Shown here: positions 24,950-33,430 of the stretch, piece after piece | Layout of the letters: every line of letters begins with the position of its first letter | How positions within the stretch are numbered: the stretch's first letter is position 1 | Assembly (NCBI GenBank): GCA_022690815.1 | Contig: JALCZJ010000010.1 | Location: forward strand, 1-64,000 | Source: Ferrimicrobium sp. | GTDB taxonomy: Bacteria > Actinomycetota > Acidimicrobiia > Acidimicrobiales > Acidimicrobiaceae | Length of the DNA stretch: 64,000 bases | Direction: 5' to 3' | The notes under the pieces: generated by a model | The model's database searches: none | Told to the model about the DNA's origin: nothing | Seen by the model: the letters and a program-made list of their open reading frames with translations, nothing else | Position numbers and translations under genes: made by a program

Positions 24950-25375
24950 CTAGGAGACCAGGGTGCGTTCGAACGAATAGCGCTTGCCCTCAAAGGTGTA
25001 GACGATCTTGACGTGAGTAAACACCCTCGAATGACCATCGACGGTAGTGGGATCGGTGAGGGTGATCTGGGTGTGAGGGTAGAAGTCCATCGAGGCCACT
25101 TTGCAGACCGGATTACACGGGGCAACCCCTAGGCGCCCGGTTCCGGTGGCGCTGTTGGCGCTCCAACTCGTCCAAGTTGCATCGGCGACGAGAGGGGAGG
25201 ACGTGGCGCAGTTAAGAATGAAAAACGATGGCTCGCTCAATCGTTGTTTGGAACAGGACAAAACCCAACCGTGGTCGGAGGCGAGCTTGTGGCTGGCAAC
25301 GCTCACAGAGCCACAAGCGCTCAGGCCAAGCCCAGCGACTAGCCCCACAAGGCACACAAGGAGGATTCTTCTCAT
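24950..25375 (-). CDS. small secreted lipoprotein of unknown function
   Basis: The N-terminus is a lipoprotein signal with a lipobox ending in LGLSAC at about residue 20. The mature part of about 120 residues has four Cys residues (SCSKQ, LNCATS, PCNPVC) that could form disulfides, and it is rich in Ser/Thr and beta-type stretches. No family is recognised. ATG 25375 is used because TAGGCT lies nine bases upstream; a GTG one codon earlier is possible. It converges on the kinase-like gene with a six-base gap. Confidence 0.75.
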   Translation of the reverse strand: MRRILLVCLVGLVAGLGLSACGSVSVASHKLASDHGWVLSCSKQRLSEPSFFILNCATSSPLVADATWTSWSANSATGTGRLGVAPCNPVCKVASMDFYPHTQITLTDPTTVDGHSRVFTHVKIVYTFEGKRYSFERTLVS

Positions 25376-25384
25376 CACGTGCCA

Positions 25385-25390
25385 AGCCTA
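25385..25390 (-). promoter_or_regulatory. -10 box TAGGCT, leaderless start of the lipoprotein gene
   Basis: TAGGCT-N9-ATG on the minus strand, identical in box and spacing to the purF and ABC-exporter starts. No ribosome-binding site is present. Confidence 0.45.
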
Positions 25391-25920
25391 CCAACAGTGG
25401 ATCCTGGTCGCTGAAGTGGTGGTTTCAGGCGGGTACCATCCAGAGGTGATTGAGCGTCGCCTGATCGAACGTAAGTGTTACCCCAGCGTGCCAGCTGGAG
25501 CGGTCTTCTGGTATTCGATTCGCGTAGACCCTAAATCACCCCTGTCGGCCCCTCGTCGACACACTCAGTCACGCGGCCTGTGAAGTCCTTGCTGATGACG
25601 AGTCTGGTTGTGGATATCGGCGACAAAGACGAGGGGCCAGTCCCGGCTGGCATCCGATGAGCCAGACGATTTGAGCAGCAACGTTGGGCCGAGTCCAGTC
25701 CCCCCCCAGAGACCAGTGATGTGGCAGCGATGGCTGCATGAGTGGTGGCTACAGTTCGTACTTGGTTCTCGGCTTTATTGTGCGTGTCTGAGAGATGGTG
25801 ATCTCAGATTCTGGAAGACGCGGGTCGCTTCGACAAGGTAGCAAAGGCTCTGCCGTGGGTTGCTTGTGTTGGAGAGCGGGGTGATGTACTTTTCGTTGAA
25901 TGATCAATTCGTGACTCTGT

Positions 25921-25992
25921 CGATGATCACCGCTAGGTCGATGATCACCGCTAGGTCGATGATCACCGCTAGGTCGATGGTCACCGCTAGGT
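25921..25992. repeat. four tandem 18-bp units (CGATGATCACCGCTAGGT)
   Basis: Units start at 25921, 25939, 25957 and 25975. The first three are identical and the fourth has one change (GATGG for GATGA). Each unit contains TGATCA and GCTAG. No spacers are present, so it is not a CRISPR. The period of 18 keeps one face of the helix roughly shifted by three quarters of a turn. Confidence 0.92.
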
Positions 25993-26287
25993 CGATCAGC
26001 CCGCACCTGGGGCGCCACGGTGGGGAAAATCGACCGCGCAAACGTGGAGGTGTTAGCGGTTGATTATCACGTTGCTCTCAAGTCTTGCCCAGGGTCTCAG
26101 CGTAGTCTCATGCGTGATAGTATTGGCCGGGGTTAGAGCTGTTGTGCGGCGTCACCTTGGCGCGGTTTCGACTCGTTGGTGGAGCTCGGTGATACGAGAT
26201 TGTGAACGTGTAGGTCCGCGGCATTGGCTCTCCATGACGGTAGACGTTGGTACGAGTGGTCGGCCACGCCGACCGGTAGACACGATC

Positions 26288-26321
26288 GTTGGTTAGACAT
26301 AGCAGTTGGTTAGACATAGCA
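26288..26321. repeat. two tandem 17-bp units upstream of sqdB
   Basis: GTTGGTTAGACATAGCA occurs twice in perfect tandem (26288-26304 and 26305-26321). A degenerate third copy (GTTGGCTGGATGCAGCG) follows. It lies about 85 bp before the sqdB start and could be a regulatory site or a slippage product. Confidence 0.8.
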
Positions 26322-26405
26322 GTTGGCTGGATGCAGCGGTTGCTTGACGGTGGTAGGCGGTCAAAGCACTCGAACGGTTAAGCTGCTCGAAGGAAATGAG
26401 GAAAG

Positions 26406-27587
26406 ATGAAGATCATAGTTTTTGGTGGTGACGGTTTCTGTGGTTGGCCAACGGCCCTACACCTCTCCTCGGTTGGTCACGAGGTCGTGATCGTCGACAA
26501 CCTCTCACGCCGCAAGATCGACATCGACATGGAGACCGAGTCACTGACCCCGATCTCGCCGCTGAGCGTTCGGGTCAACACCTGGCATGAGGTATCAAAT
26601 CACACGATCAGAACTCACCTCCTTGACTTGGCCACCGAGTTCGACCGCTTACGAGAGCTGTTAGTCACTGAGAAGCCCGATGCTGTTGTCCACTTTGCTG
26701 AGCAACGCTCAGCTCCCTATTCAATGCGCTCGGTAGATACCAAGCGCTATACGGTAGACAACAACATCCGAGCCACCCACAACCTGCTTGCCGCCATCGC
26801 CGATACCGATCTGCCGGTGCATCTGGTACACCTTGGCACCATGGGTGTCTATGGCTATGGCTGGTCCGATGACTCCTTGATCCCAGAGGGCTACCTCGAG
26901 GTCATGCTCGAGACCCCAGCTGGAGTCGTCAAGCGTGACATCTTGCACCCCACAAGCCCTGGCTCGGTCTATCACATGACCAAGACCCTCGACCAGTTGA
27001 TGTTTGCCTTCTATGCCAAGAATGATCGCATCCGCGTCACCGACTTACACCAAGGCATCGTCTGGGGAACCCAGACCCCCCAAACCGTGGTCGATGAGCG
27101 CCTGATCAATCGCTTTGACTATGACGGAGACTACGGGACGGTATTGAATCGCTTCCTCATGCAGGCCGCCATCGGCCACCCACTGACCGTACACGGTACC
27201 GGAGGTCAGACCCGTGCCTTCATCCACATCACCGACACGGTGCGCTGCATTGAACTCGCCATTACCAACCCGCCAGAGCCAGGAGACCGTCCCCGCATCC
27301 TCAACCAGGTCACCGAGACCCACCGGGTTAGAGACCTGGCCAACCTGGTCGCCAGCCACACTGGGGCCGAGGTTCAAAACCTCCCCAACCCACGCCTTGA
27401 GGCCGACGAGAATACCCTCAAGGTCGACAACCACACCTTCCTGGAGCTTGGCCTCAACCCCACTACCCTCTCCGATGGCCTCATGGCTGAGGTCCGCGAG
27501 GTCGCGGGCAAGTACGCCTTTAGGGTGGACGACTCCAAGATCCTTGCCCGCTCCCTGTGGCGAAAGGATATGGGCACCCAGGCGTAG
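26406..27587 (+). CDS. UDP-sulfoquinovose synthase (SQD1/SqdB/Agl3-type)
   Basis: This SDR-type epimerase-like enzyme adds sulfite to UDP-glucose to make UDP-sulfoquinovose, the head-group donor for sulfolipid or sulfated glycans. The N-terminal FGGDGFCGWPTALHLS is diagnostic for the family. VHFAEQRSAPYSM, LGTMGVYGYG, the active-site YHMTK and RAFIHITDTVRCIELA all match. The 393 residues agree with plant and archaeal members. GAGGAAAG precedes the ATG. No sulfoquinovosyl transferase gene is adjacent, so the final product (lipid or glycoprotein glycan) is open. Confidence 0.88.
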   Translation: MKIIVFGGDGFCGWPTALHLSSVGHEVVIVDNLSRRKIDIDMETESLTPISPLSVRVNTWHEVSNHTIRTHLLDLATEFDRLRELLVTEKPDAVVHFAEQRSAPYSMRSVDTKRYTVDNNIRATHNLLAAIADTDLPVHLVHLGTMGVYGYGWSDDSLIPEGYLEVMLETPAGVVKRDILHPTSPGSVYHMTKTLDQLMFAFYAKNDRIRVTDLHQGIVWGTQTPQTVVDERLINRFDYDGDYGTVLNRFLMQAAIGHPLTVHGTGGQTRAFIHITDTVRCIELAITNPPEPGDRPRILNQVTETHRVRDLANLVASHTGAEVQNLPNPRLEADENTLKVDNHTFLELGLNPTTLSDGLMAEVREVAGKYAFRVDDSKILARSLWRKDMGTQA

Positions 27588-27671
27588 ACCCAGCCGACAC
27601 AGCGATGGATGCCTGGTTTAATGAGGGCATCTGCCACGTGACGATGGGCCGCATGCGCTCAGTACGGCGCG

Positions 27672-27703
27672 TCAAGCCGGGCGATAGCCCGTATCGCCCT
27701 TGA
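27672..27703. terminator. hairpin between convergent sqdB and ardC-like genes
   Basis: GGGCGATA (27679-27686) pairs with TATCGCCC (27692-27699) around a five-base loop, with an outer TCAA/TTGA pairing past a three-base bulge. It lies about 85 bp after sqdB and 30 bp before the end of the opposite gene, which suits a two-way terminator. The T-run is weak. Confidence 0.55.
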
Positions 27704-27733
27704 TACCAGGGATCGAGGCTTTCAACACGGCGC

Positions 27734-28516
27734 TTAGGCGACCCGGCACGTGGCTGGGGTTTCTAAGACGATGCGTGACTCGCTGGCAATGAGTTCGGCG
27801 GTCGTGCGAATTCTCTCGCCGCAGGTGACGATGGCCTCAAGCGCACGGCCTGGTCCACCAGCCCACTGAAGGATGTAGCCAAAGGTGTACTCGCCGGTCT
27901 CGATCCCAAAAGCTCCGCATACCAAGTAGGCAACTGACTCTGCCTCGAACTCGGCGATTGGGCGGGTCACCCCGGCTCCGTCATGCAAAATGGCATGGCC
28001 CAACTCGTGAGCAAGTGTCTTGACCTGGTGGCGGGCGGAGAGGTTGTGGGAGATGGCGATGGTGCGGTCCCGGTGGGTGCACAGGCCGTTGATCCCCTCA
28101 GGCAGCGCATCGAGGCCAACCACAAACCCGTGATTGTTCGCCACTTGGGCGAGGGCACCAAAGAGTCCGATAGGGTCATCTCCGATTAGTAGCGTCGGTG
28201 TGACTGGCAGGTCAGCACCGGTTGTTTGGCTGATGTCGAAGACGGATACCGTGCGAAATTGCAGTGATCCATCACTGCGTTGGCTGGGGGCTACGATTTT
28301 GATGGCGTGAGCACCTTTGATCACCTGGCGGTCAAGCGATTGCCAGGTGCGATAGCCGGCAACCTGGGTTGCGCTTGGGCACTGTCGCCCTATCAGCAGG
28401 GCGTTGCGGGCGCTATAGGTGTGAAACCGCGATTGAACTTTGAGATAGCGTTCCCATTCTCCTTCGAGTGCCAGCGAGCGGATAGCATCTTCGAGCAGTG
28501 TGACGGTGATGGACAT
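27734..28516 (-). CDS. ArdC-like protein with zinc metallopeptidase domain
   Basis: The N-terminal half (FHTYSARNALLIGRQCP, GYRTWQSLDRQVIKGAHAIKI) resembles the ssDNA-binding domain of ArdC anti-restriction proteins. The C-terminal half has an ImmA/IrrE-type metallopeptidase site, LAHELGHAILHD, with a downstream Glu in EFEAESVAYLVCGAFG. The start is ATG 28516, behind AAAGGGG and GAGGA; upstream in-frame Met gives only a Lys/Arg-rich extension. Such genes usually sit on plasmids and integrative elements. Here it is alone, next to the repeat-rich stretch, which suggests acquired DNA. Confidence 0.82.
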   Translation of the reverse strand: MSITVTLLEDAIRSLALEGEWERYLKVQSRFHTYSARNALLIGRQCPSATQVAGYRTWQSLDRQVIKGAHAIKIVAPSQRSDGSLQFRTVSVFDISQTTGADLPVTPTLLIGDDPIGLFGALAQVANNHGFVVGLDALPEGINGLCTHRDRTIAISHNLSARHQVKTLAHELGHAILHDGAGVTRPIAEFEAESVAYLVCGAFGIETGEYTFGYILQWAGGPGRALEAIVTCGERIRTTAELIASESRIVLETPATCRVA

Positions 28517-28751
28517 TCCTCTTCCCCTTTTCTTGCGCTTCAATACGTTGTGATTGAGGCCCAGAGGGCGAGGACGTCAGGTGCGTCGAAGATGGTTCTA
28601 GTCGCTGGCTCTGACAACCAACGAATGTGGGGGTCGCTCGCGTGTCTTGGCACGATGCATCGAAGCGGCTTGGAATGAGAACTGGGCCGAACTCGTTAAG
28701 GTAGGGACAACGTTATAGCTCTGGCCGAATCGTCACGAAGAAAGTACCAAC

Positions 28752-29927
28752 ATGACAGCTCGTATTGCACTGATGGGATCTGGTGAGACTGCGCCATCGA
28801 TGGTCAAGGTTCATCGGGCCCTGCTGGCGTCCCTTGCCCAACCGCCTCGTCCGGTCCTCATCGATACCACCTATGGCTTCCAAGAAAATGCGGATGAGCT
28901 TACCGAAAAGGCGCAGGCCTTTTTTGACGAGAGCTTGACGACCGATCTCGGAGTTGCCTCGTTGCGTCGAGCCAAGGGCGCGGATGCCCTTGAGATCACC
29001 CGGTTCCGTCATGCTCTGGAGGGGTCCAACTACATCTTCGCCGGCCCGGGAAGTCCGAGCTATGCCTTAGGGAACTTGCAAGAGGTCGGAGCCGCGCAGC
29101 TCTTACGCGACCAGCTTGGCCGAGACGCGACTTTGTGCTTCGCGAGCGCGGCAGCCGTGACCACTGGGCGTTGGTCGATACCGGTCTACGAGATCTACAA
29201 GGCAGGGCAGGACCCTGTCTGGCAGGACGGTCTCGATCTCCTTGGCGCCTTTGGCATCGAGGCAGCAGTTGTGCCTCACTTCGATAACCGCGAAGGTGCT
29301 ACTCACGATACGCGTTTTTGCTACATCGGTGATCGGCGGTTGCGCTTGCTTGAGGCACAGCTCCCTGGGGGTACTCCCATCATCGGGATCGATGAACACA
29401 CCTGTGTCACCTTTGACGCCAATGGACGTGTCGAGGTGCTCGGCAAGGGTGTGCTCTCGATCCGGCGCGGTGGCGACACCAAGGAGTTCCCGTCAGGCTC
29501 GGTTCTCGATGTTCACGATCTCGGGCTTACTGAGTCGACTGCCGTGCACGCTGCACCATCAACGCCCGACGCACAGGCCCAAGATGCTCGAAGTCAAGCC
29601 ATGGGCACCGAAGCCTTCCGTGCCGCCCTGGAGGACTTTGATGCTGACGCAGCTATGCAGCTGCTCGCCTCCGCCATTTCGCAGCAGAAATCAGATCAGG
29701 CGCTCGCCATGGTTGGACTCCTCGATGCGATGCTTAACGACGGCTTTGTCGATCGTCGAGCGCTCCTAGGTCCTCTCGTAGAGCTTGTAATCGACTTGCG
29801 TGCGGCCGCTCGGGCCGGGAAAGATTTTGCAACGTCTGACCGCATACGCGACGTGGTCGCTGCCTGCGGCATCGTTTTTGAAGATGGCCCTGACGGCACA
29901 ACCTGGAGATTCGCGACCTCCGACTAG
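28752..29927 (+). CDS. S51/cyanophycinase-like domain fused to a CysS C-terminal-type domain
   Basis: Residues 1-270 resemble the peptidase S51/class I amidotransferase-like fold (IALMGSGETAPSMVKVH, FAGPGSPSYALGNL, CFASAAAVTTG, GIDEHTCVTFD). The last ~60 residues (LVELVIDLRAAARAGKDFATSDRIRDVVAACGIV...) match the end domain of cysteinyl-tRNA synthetase, which binds tRNA there. The nucleophile of S51 enzymes lies in a GxSAG elbow, but here the sequence is FASAAAV, so catalysis by that mechanism is uncertain. The gene ends 16 bp before tRNA-Glu. The role is unknown; the fused domain hints at RNA contact. Confidence 0.72.
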   Translation: MTARIALMGSGETAPSMVKVHRALLASLAQPPRPVLIDTTYGFQENADELTEKAQAFFDESLTTDLGVASLRRAKGADALEITRFRHALEGSNYIFAGPGSPSYALGNLQEVGAAQLLRDQLGRDATLCFASAAAVTTGRWSIPVYEIYKAGQDPVWQDGLDLLGAFGIEAAVVPHFDNREGATHDTRFCYIGDRRLRLLEAQLPGGTPIIGIDEHTCVTFDANGRVEVLGKGVLSIRRGGDTKEFPSGSVLDVHDLGLTESTAVHAAPSTPDAQAQDARSQAMGTEAFRAALEDFDADAAMQLLASAISQQKSDQALAMVGLLDAMLNDGFVDRRALLGPLVELVIDLRAAARAGKDFATSDRIRDVVAACGIVFEDGPDGTTWRFATSD

Positions 29928-29943
29928 AGTAGTCTGGTCCCGA

Positions 29944-30016
<73 letters not shown>

Positions 30017-30488
30017 CGTCTAACCGTCAGTCGGGTCCCATTGATGGGATTGTGAGGTCTATCCCATGGTGGGATCGTGAGATAAACCCTCACGCGTGGT
30101 GCTGATCAGGCGAGCCAAACAATTGGGCCCAAGGTAAGCCTCAGCCCCGTGCGTGTGCCCCAAGGATACCGCCGTCTTGTACGCCCGCTCATTGTGGTTT
30201 TTACCACGACGATGGTTGATTACACGAGATAGCGCAGCCTCGTGCTCTGGTCATTGCGCTGATCGTTGGGTTGAGGGGCGCGCGGTGATCACCGTCTGAG
30301 ATCAACGGTCGTGTGGACCAAGGGCTGTTGTGGCAGGGTCGAAAGCCCCAATCTTGTTCAAAAGCCCCTATCATTTCGCGCGTCGTGTGCTGGTGAATCT
30401 AGCCTGGACTCATGCGATCGAGCCGGTTCTCTCGTTGAGGTATCGATCGGCATCGATGAATGAGTCGACGGGTTGAGGAAGAAGGTAG
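30017..30488. other. ~470-bp non-coding stretch after tRNA-Glu
   Basis: It contains two short hairpins, TCCCA-TTGA-TGGGA at 30036 and ATCCCA-TGG-TGGGAT at 30061-30075. They lie in two roughly 25-bp imperfect repeats built on TGGGAT(T/C)GTGAG and may terminate the tRNA transcript. No gene is supported in the rest, which ends in a purine-rich ribosome-binding site for the next gene. Confidence 0.4.
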
Positions 30489-31592
30489 ATGGTGATGGCG
30501 ACGACAAGAGAACAACGCTACGATCAGGCTCCACAGCTGGTCTTTTGGGAGACCACTAAGGCCTGCCCGCTGGCCTGTCGTCACTGTCGTGCCGATGCGA
30601 TTTCGTGCGGTCTACCCGATCAGCTCTCCACACAAGAGGGTCTAGACCTCATCGATCAGATAGCGAGCTTTGGCCAACCGAGTCCCATCCTGATCCTGAC
30701 CGGGGGCGATGTCCTCATGCGCGATGATCTCGATGAGCTGATCGTTGCGGCCAAGTCCCGCAAGGTTCGGGTCGCGCTCGCGCCGGCGGTTAGCCCTCTG
30801 TTATCAGAGCAACGCCTTATCGCGTTACGGTCGCTGGGCGTACGGTCCGTCTCGATCTCCCTGGATGGCGTTGGTGCGGCCCATGATCGAATCCGTGGCG
30901 TTGGGGGACATTTCGAGCAGACTGTCGAGGCGATCAATCTGTTGCAGGCGTATGGATTTCTCGTCCAAATCAACTCAACCGTGATGGTCGACACCGTCGA
31001 TGAATTGCCCAAAATTGTGGAGTTTCTCGTGTCCAACGAGCTCAAAATCTGGGAGGTCTTCTTCGTCATCGAGGTTGGTCGCGGTGTTAGGATGCTCTCG
31101 TTGGACCCAAGCGACAATGCAGATGTCGCCAGTTTTCTCTACGACATGAGCGGCTATGGACTCGTGGTTCGTACCGTCGAGGCCCCATTCTTTCGCAGGA
31201 TCGTTCGCCAACGCCAGGAGGGTTCCCTGGACAATGGTCCACGGTATCGGGAACTGATCGCGCAAGTTCATCGCCGTCTGGGTGTCCCACGTCACGCGAA
31301 CCGGGTGGCACTCGCAAATACTCGGGATGGCAAAGGGATCATCTTTGTCGCCCAGAATGGCGATGTCTATCCCTCTGGCTTTCTCCCTATGAGCCTGGGT
31401 TCAGTGCGTGAACAATCGTTGGTATCGATCTATCGAGAGCACCCGCTCCTGCGTGATATCCGGGCGTCTAACTTCACGGGTCCGTGTGGCAGTTGTGACT
31501 ACCGCGATCTGTGCGGTGGCTCGCGCTCAAGGGCCTTTGCCGCGCTCGGTGATCCACTGGGTTCAGATCCAGCGTGTGCTTACGTGGCATAA
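30489..31592 (+). CDS. radical SAM/SPASM protein (heme-biosynthesis-like)
   Basis: The radical SAM cluster motif is CPLACRHC (C26, C30, C33) directly after FWETTKA, as in AhbC/AhbD/NirJ-like proteins that modify iron porphyrins. ILTGGDVLMRDDL and SISLDGVGAAHDRIRGVGG follow. The C-terminal SPASM region CGSCDYRDLCGGSRSRAFAA, ending in DPAC, would bind auxiliary clusters. The 367 residues fit that group. It is preceded by a purine-rich ribosome-binding site and stands alone, so a peptide-modifying role cannot be ruled out. Cytoplasmic. Confidence 0.8.
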   Translation: MVMATTREQRYDQAPQLVFWETTKACPLACRHCRADAISCGLPDQLSTQEGLDLIDQIASFGQPSPILILTGGDVLMRDDLDELIVAAKSRKVRVALAPAVSPLLSEQRLIALRSLGVRSVSISLDGVGAAHDRIRGVGGHFEQTVEAINLLQAYGFLVQINSTVMVDTVDELPKIVEFLVSNELKIWEVFFVIEVGRGVRMLSLDPSDNADVASFLYDMSGYGLVVRTVEAPFFRRIVRQRQEGSLDNGPRYRELIAQVHRRLGVPRHANRVALANTRDGKGIIFVAQNGDVYPSGFLPMSLGSVREQSLVSIYREHPLLRDIRASNFTGPCGSCDYRDLCGGSRSRAFAALGDPLGSDPACAYVA

Positions 31593-31602
31593 AAGCGACC
31601 AA

Positions 31603-31632
31603 AGGGTCGCTGTCCGTTTGAACAGCGACCCT
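31603..31632. terminator. perfect 11-bp hairpin between convergent genes
   Basis: AGGGTCGCTGT (31603-31613) pairs perfectly with ACAGCGACCCT (31622-31632) around an eight-base loop. On the minus strand it is followed by TTTGGTCGCTTTT, a partial T-run. It sits between the stop codons of the radical SAM gene and the CAP exoprotein gene and probably terminates both. Confidence 0.75.
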
Positions 31633-31648
31633 CATGGAGTCGCATGGT

Positions 31649-33382
31649 TTAGGTTTGGGGGTCGGCACCGGCAGCCACCGCCTGGGCCCAGGTGTAGCTG
31701 TAGGAGATAGAGCTGAGTGCGCTGTTGGGAACCTCGGTGACCACGGTGGCATCTGATTCAAAACCTGCCCAACCGCCGAGTGAGGACTCGTTGATGCTCG
31801 CCGCTCCCATCACAGGGGTGTAACCGGCCGAGTTGGGAACCAGGATGTTGGCGCGGTGGCCCCAACATCCCGATGAGGTCGGGCTCGTGCAGGCCAAGTT
31901 GCTGGTGTTGCCAGCGCCTCCCCAGCCGTCATTGTACATCCAGTCGTACATGCTGCCAGCGGTAGAGAAGTCCTCAGCCCAGTTCGCCCAAAGGCCGAGC
32001 GCCCATGGGCCCGTTTGGAACGTGGCTTGCGAGATCGGTGGATCGGTGTTGGCTGAGGAGCCCTGGGCGGCTAGGGCGTTAAGCGAGTTGACTAGACCGT
32101 AAACCGGGGTCAGACCACGAGAGACTCGCTCTTCGTTGACGAGCACAAAAAGCTGGTCAATGGCGGGAAGCTGATAGAAGTTTTGCGGTAAGGTCATCGA
32201 CGGCAACCCTTGGGCGGCCCTGCCGTTGTCGAGCGCACTGACCCCGGCCTGCTCGCAGGCGGTGCTGTTGGCAATTTGGCCAGCGTCGACATCCGCGGTG
32301 CAGCTGGAGTAATAATCGGGATTGGGTGCGATGTTGGCGGCTGGATTGAGCAGCGAAGCTGGGGGCGGGGGACTCTGATTCGATGTGTTCGCCTGTGGTG
32401 CGCTCTGCTTTGGCGCCTGGGTAGTCCCGGTCGGCTGTTGACCACTGCTGTTATGGGTTGTTCCTCCACTTGGCGTGCTCACGCCGGGAGTCGGCAGACT
32501 TGGCACATCTCCCTCATTGGGCGCGCTGCCGAAGTTGTAGACGGTACCGTCGCTGCCGACGAGCCAGTACCCCGTCCCGTCGGAGTCGGCCGCCATCGAC
32601 ACGATGGGCCCCGGCAGCGGATGCGAGCCGCTGAGACCGGTGTAGCCCTTGGTGGCCACATCTCCCTCATTGGGTGCGCTGCCGAAGTTATAGACGGCGC
32701 CAGTCGATGAGACGAGCCAGTAGCCATTACCGCTCGGAGTCGCAACCCCACCAACGATGTGGCCACTGATTGGATGCGAGCCGCTGAGACCGGTGTAGCC
32801 CTGGGAGTAGGTGGATCCGTAGAAGTGCGCATCCCCGAAATCAAAGACCCCGCCGTCGGCGGCTATCAACCAGTATCCGCCACCGTTTGGCGTTGGAATG
32901 ATCGCGACGATCGGAGCGGCCAGTGGATGAGCTCCGGATAGCCCAGTCAGGCCATCGCTATAGGTGGAGCCAGCGAACTTTGCCCCGCCGAAGTTAAACA
33001 CACCCCCATCTTTGGCTACGAGCCAGTAGCCATTGCCGTTTGGTTCCGCGGCCATACCCACGATCGGAGCGGCCAGTGGATGAGCTCCGGAGAGCCCAGT
33101 CAGGCCGTCCGTGTAGGTGTTGCCCTCAAAGAGTGCACTCCCAAAGTTAAAAATGCCCCCATCTTCAGCAGCGACGAGATAGCCCTTGCCGCCACTAGTC
33201 GCTGCGATTGCAGTGATGGGCCAGGCAGCCTTGACCTGGGTCTGCACGTGTCTGGGCCCAGGTTGAGTGAGCACTGGGGTTGATGTTGCTGTGGTCGTGC
33301 TGGTGACACCGATCCCGATCAGGCTTAATCCACCCGAAAGGGCGAGGGTTCCGAGCAATCTTACTGCCGTCTTTGGCCCCAT
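31649..33382 (-). CDS. secreted CAP-domain protein with GYW-type beta repeats
   Basis: A signal peptide lies at about residues 5-30. About five repeats of ~50 residues follow (consensus GYWLVAKDGGVFNFGGAKF), separated by GLTGLSGAHPLAAPIV-type linkers, which probably build a beta-propeller-like or stalk structure. A Pro/Ser/Thr/Gln-rich linker leads to a CAP domain (LFVLVNEERVSRGLTPV, CWGHRANIL) near residues 400-550. CAP proteins are extracellular, and some have hydrolase or lipid-binding roles. ATG 33382 lies ten bases after AAGGAGG. The repeats are closely related to those of the G1 peptidase gene 9 kb upstream. Confidence 0.85.
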   Translation of the reverse strand: MGPKTAVRLLGTLALSGGLSLIGIGVTSTTTATSTPVLTQPGPRHVQTQVKAAWPITAIAATSGGKGYLVAAEDGGIFNFGSALFEGNTYTDGLTGLSGAHPLAAPIVGMAAEPNGNGYWLVAKDGGVFNFGGAKFAGSTYSDGLTGLSGAHPLAAPIVAIIPTPNGGGYWLIAADGGVFDFGDAHFYGSTYSQGYTGLSGSHPISGHIVGGVATPSGNGYWLVSSTGAVYNFGSAPNEGDVATKGYTGLSGSHPLPGPIVSMAADSDGTGYWLVGSDGTVYNFGSAPNEGDVPSLPTPGVSTPSGGTTHNSSGQQPTGTTQAPKQSAPQANTSNQSPPPPASLLNPAANIAPNPDYYSSCTADVDAGQIANSTACEQAGVSALDNGRAAQGLPSMTLPQNFYQLPAIDQLFVLVNEERVSRGLTPVYGLVNSLNALAAQGSSANTDPPISQATFQTGPWALGLWANWAEDFSTAGSMYDWMYNDGWGGAGNTSNLACTSPTSSGCWGHRANILVPNSAGYTPVMGAASINESSLGGWAGFESDATVVTEVPNSALSSISYSYTWAQAVAAGADPQT

Positions 33383-33418
33383 GTCGATCCATCCTCCTTG
33401 TAGACGTATCAATGCGAC

Positions 33419-33430
33419 TCCATATATGGA
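33419..33430. promoter_or_regulatory. perfect 12-bp palindrome TCCATATATGGA upstream of the CAP gene
   Basis: The palindrome lies 37 bp upstream of the CAP exoprotein start, in an AT-rich patch, where it could overlap the promoter. It is a plausible operator; no regulator can be named. Confidence 0.4.

Larger units (their letters stand above)
25391..26405. other. ~1-kb stretch without supported genes, rich in short tandem repeats
   Basis: No open frame here shows a recognisable motif, and frames on both strands are short. It contains a four-copy 18-bp repeat and a two-copy 17-bp repeat (listed separately). The end carries a purine-rich ribosome-binding site for sqdB (GAGGAAAG). The stretch may be decayed accessory DNA. 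Confidence 0.45.

Noticed and set aside
25921-25992. Possible CRISPR array
   Set aside because: The 18-bp units follow each other directly without spacers, and no cas gene is in the window.
25921-26321. Possible replication origin with iterons
   Set aside because: The repeats are iteron-sized, but no replication initiator gene, AT-rich melting region or DnaA box cluster is visible nearby.
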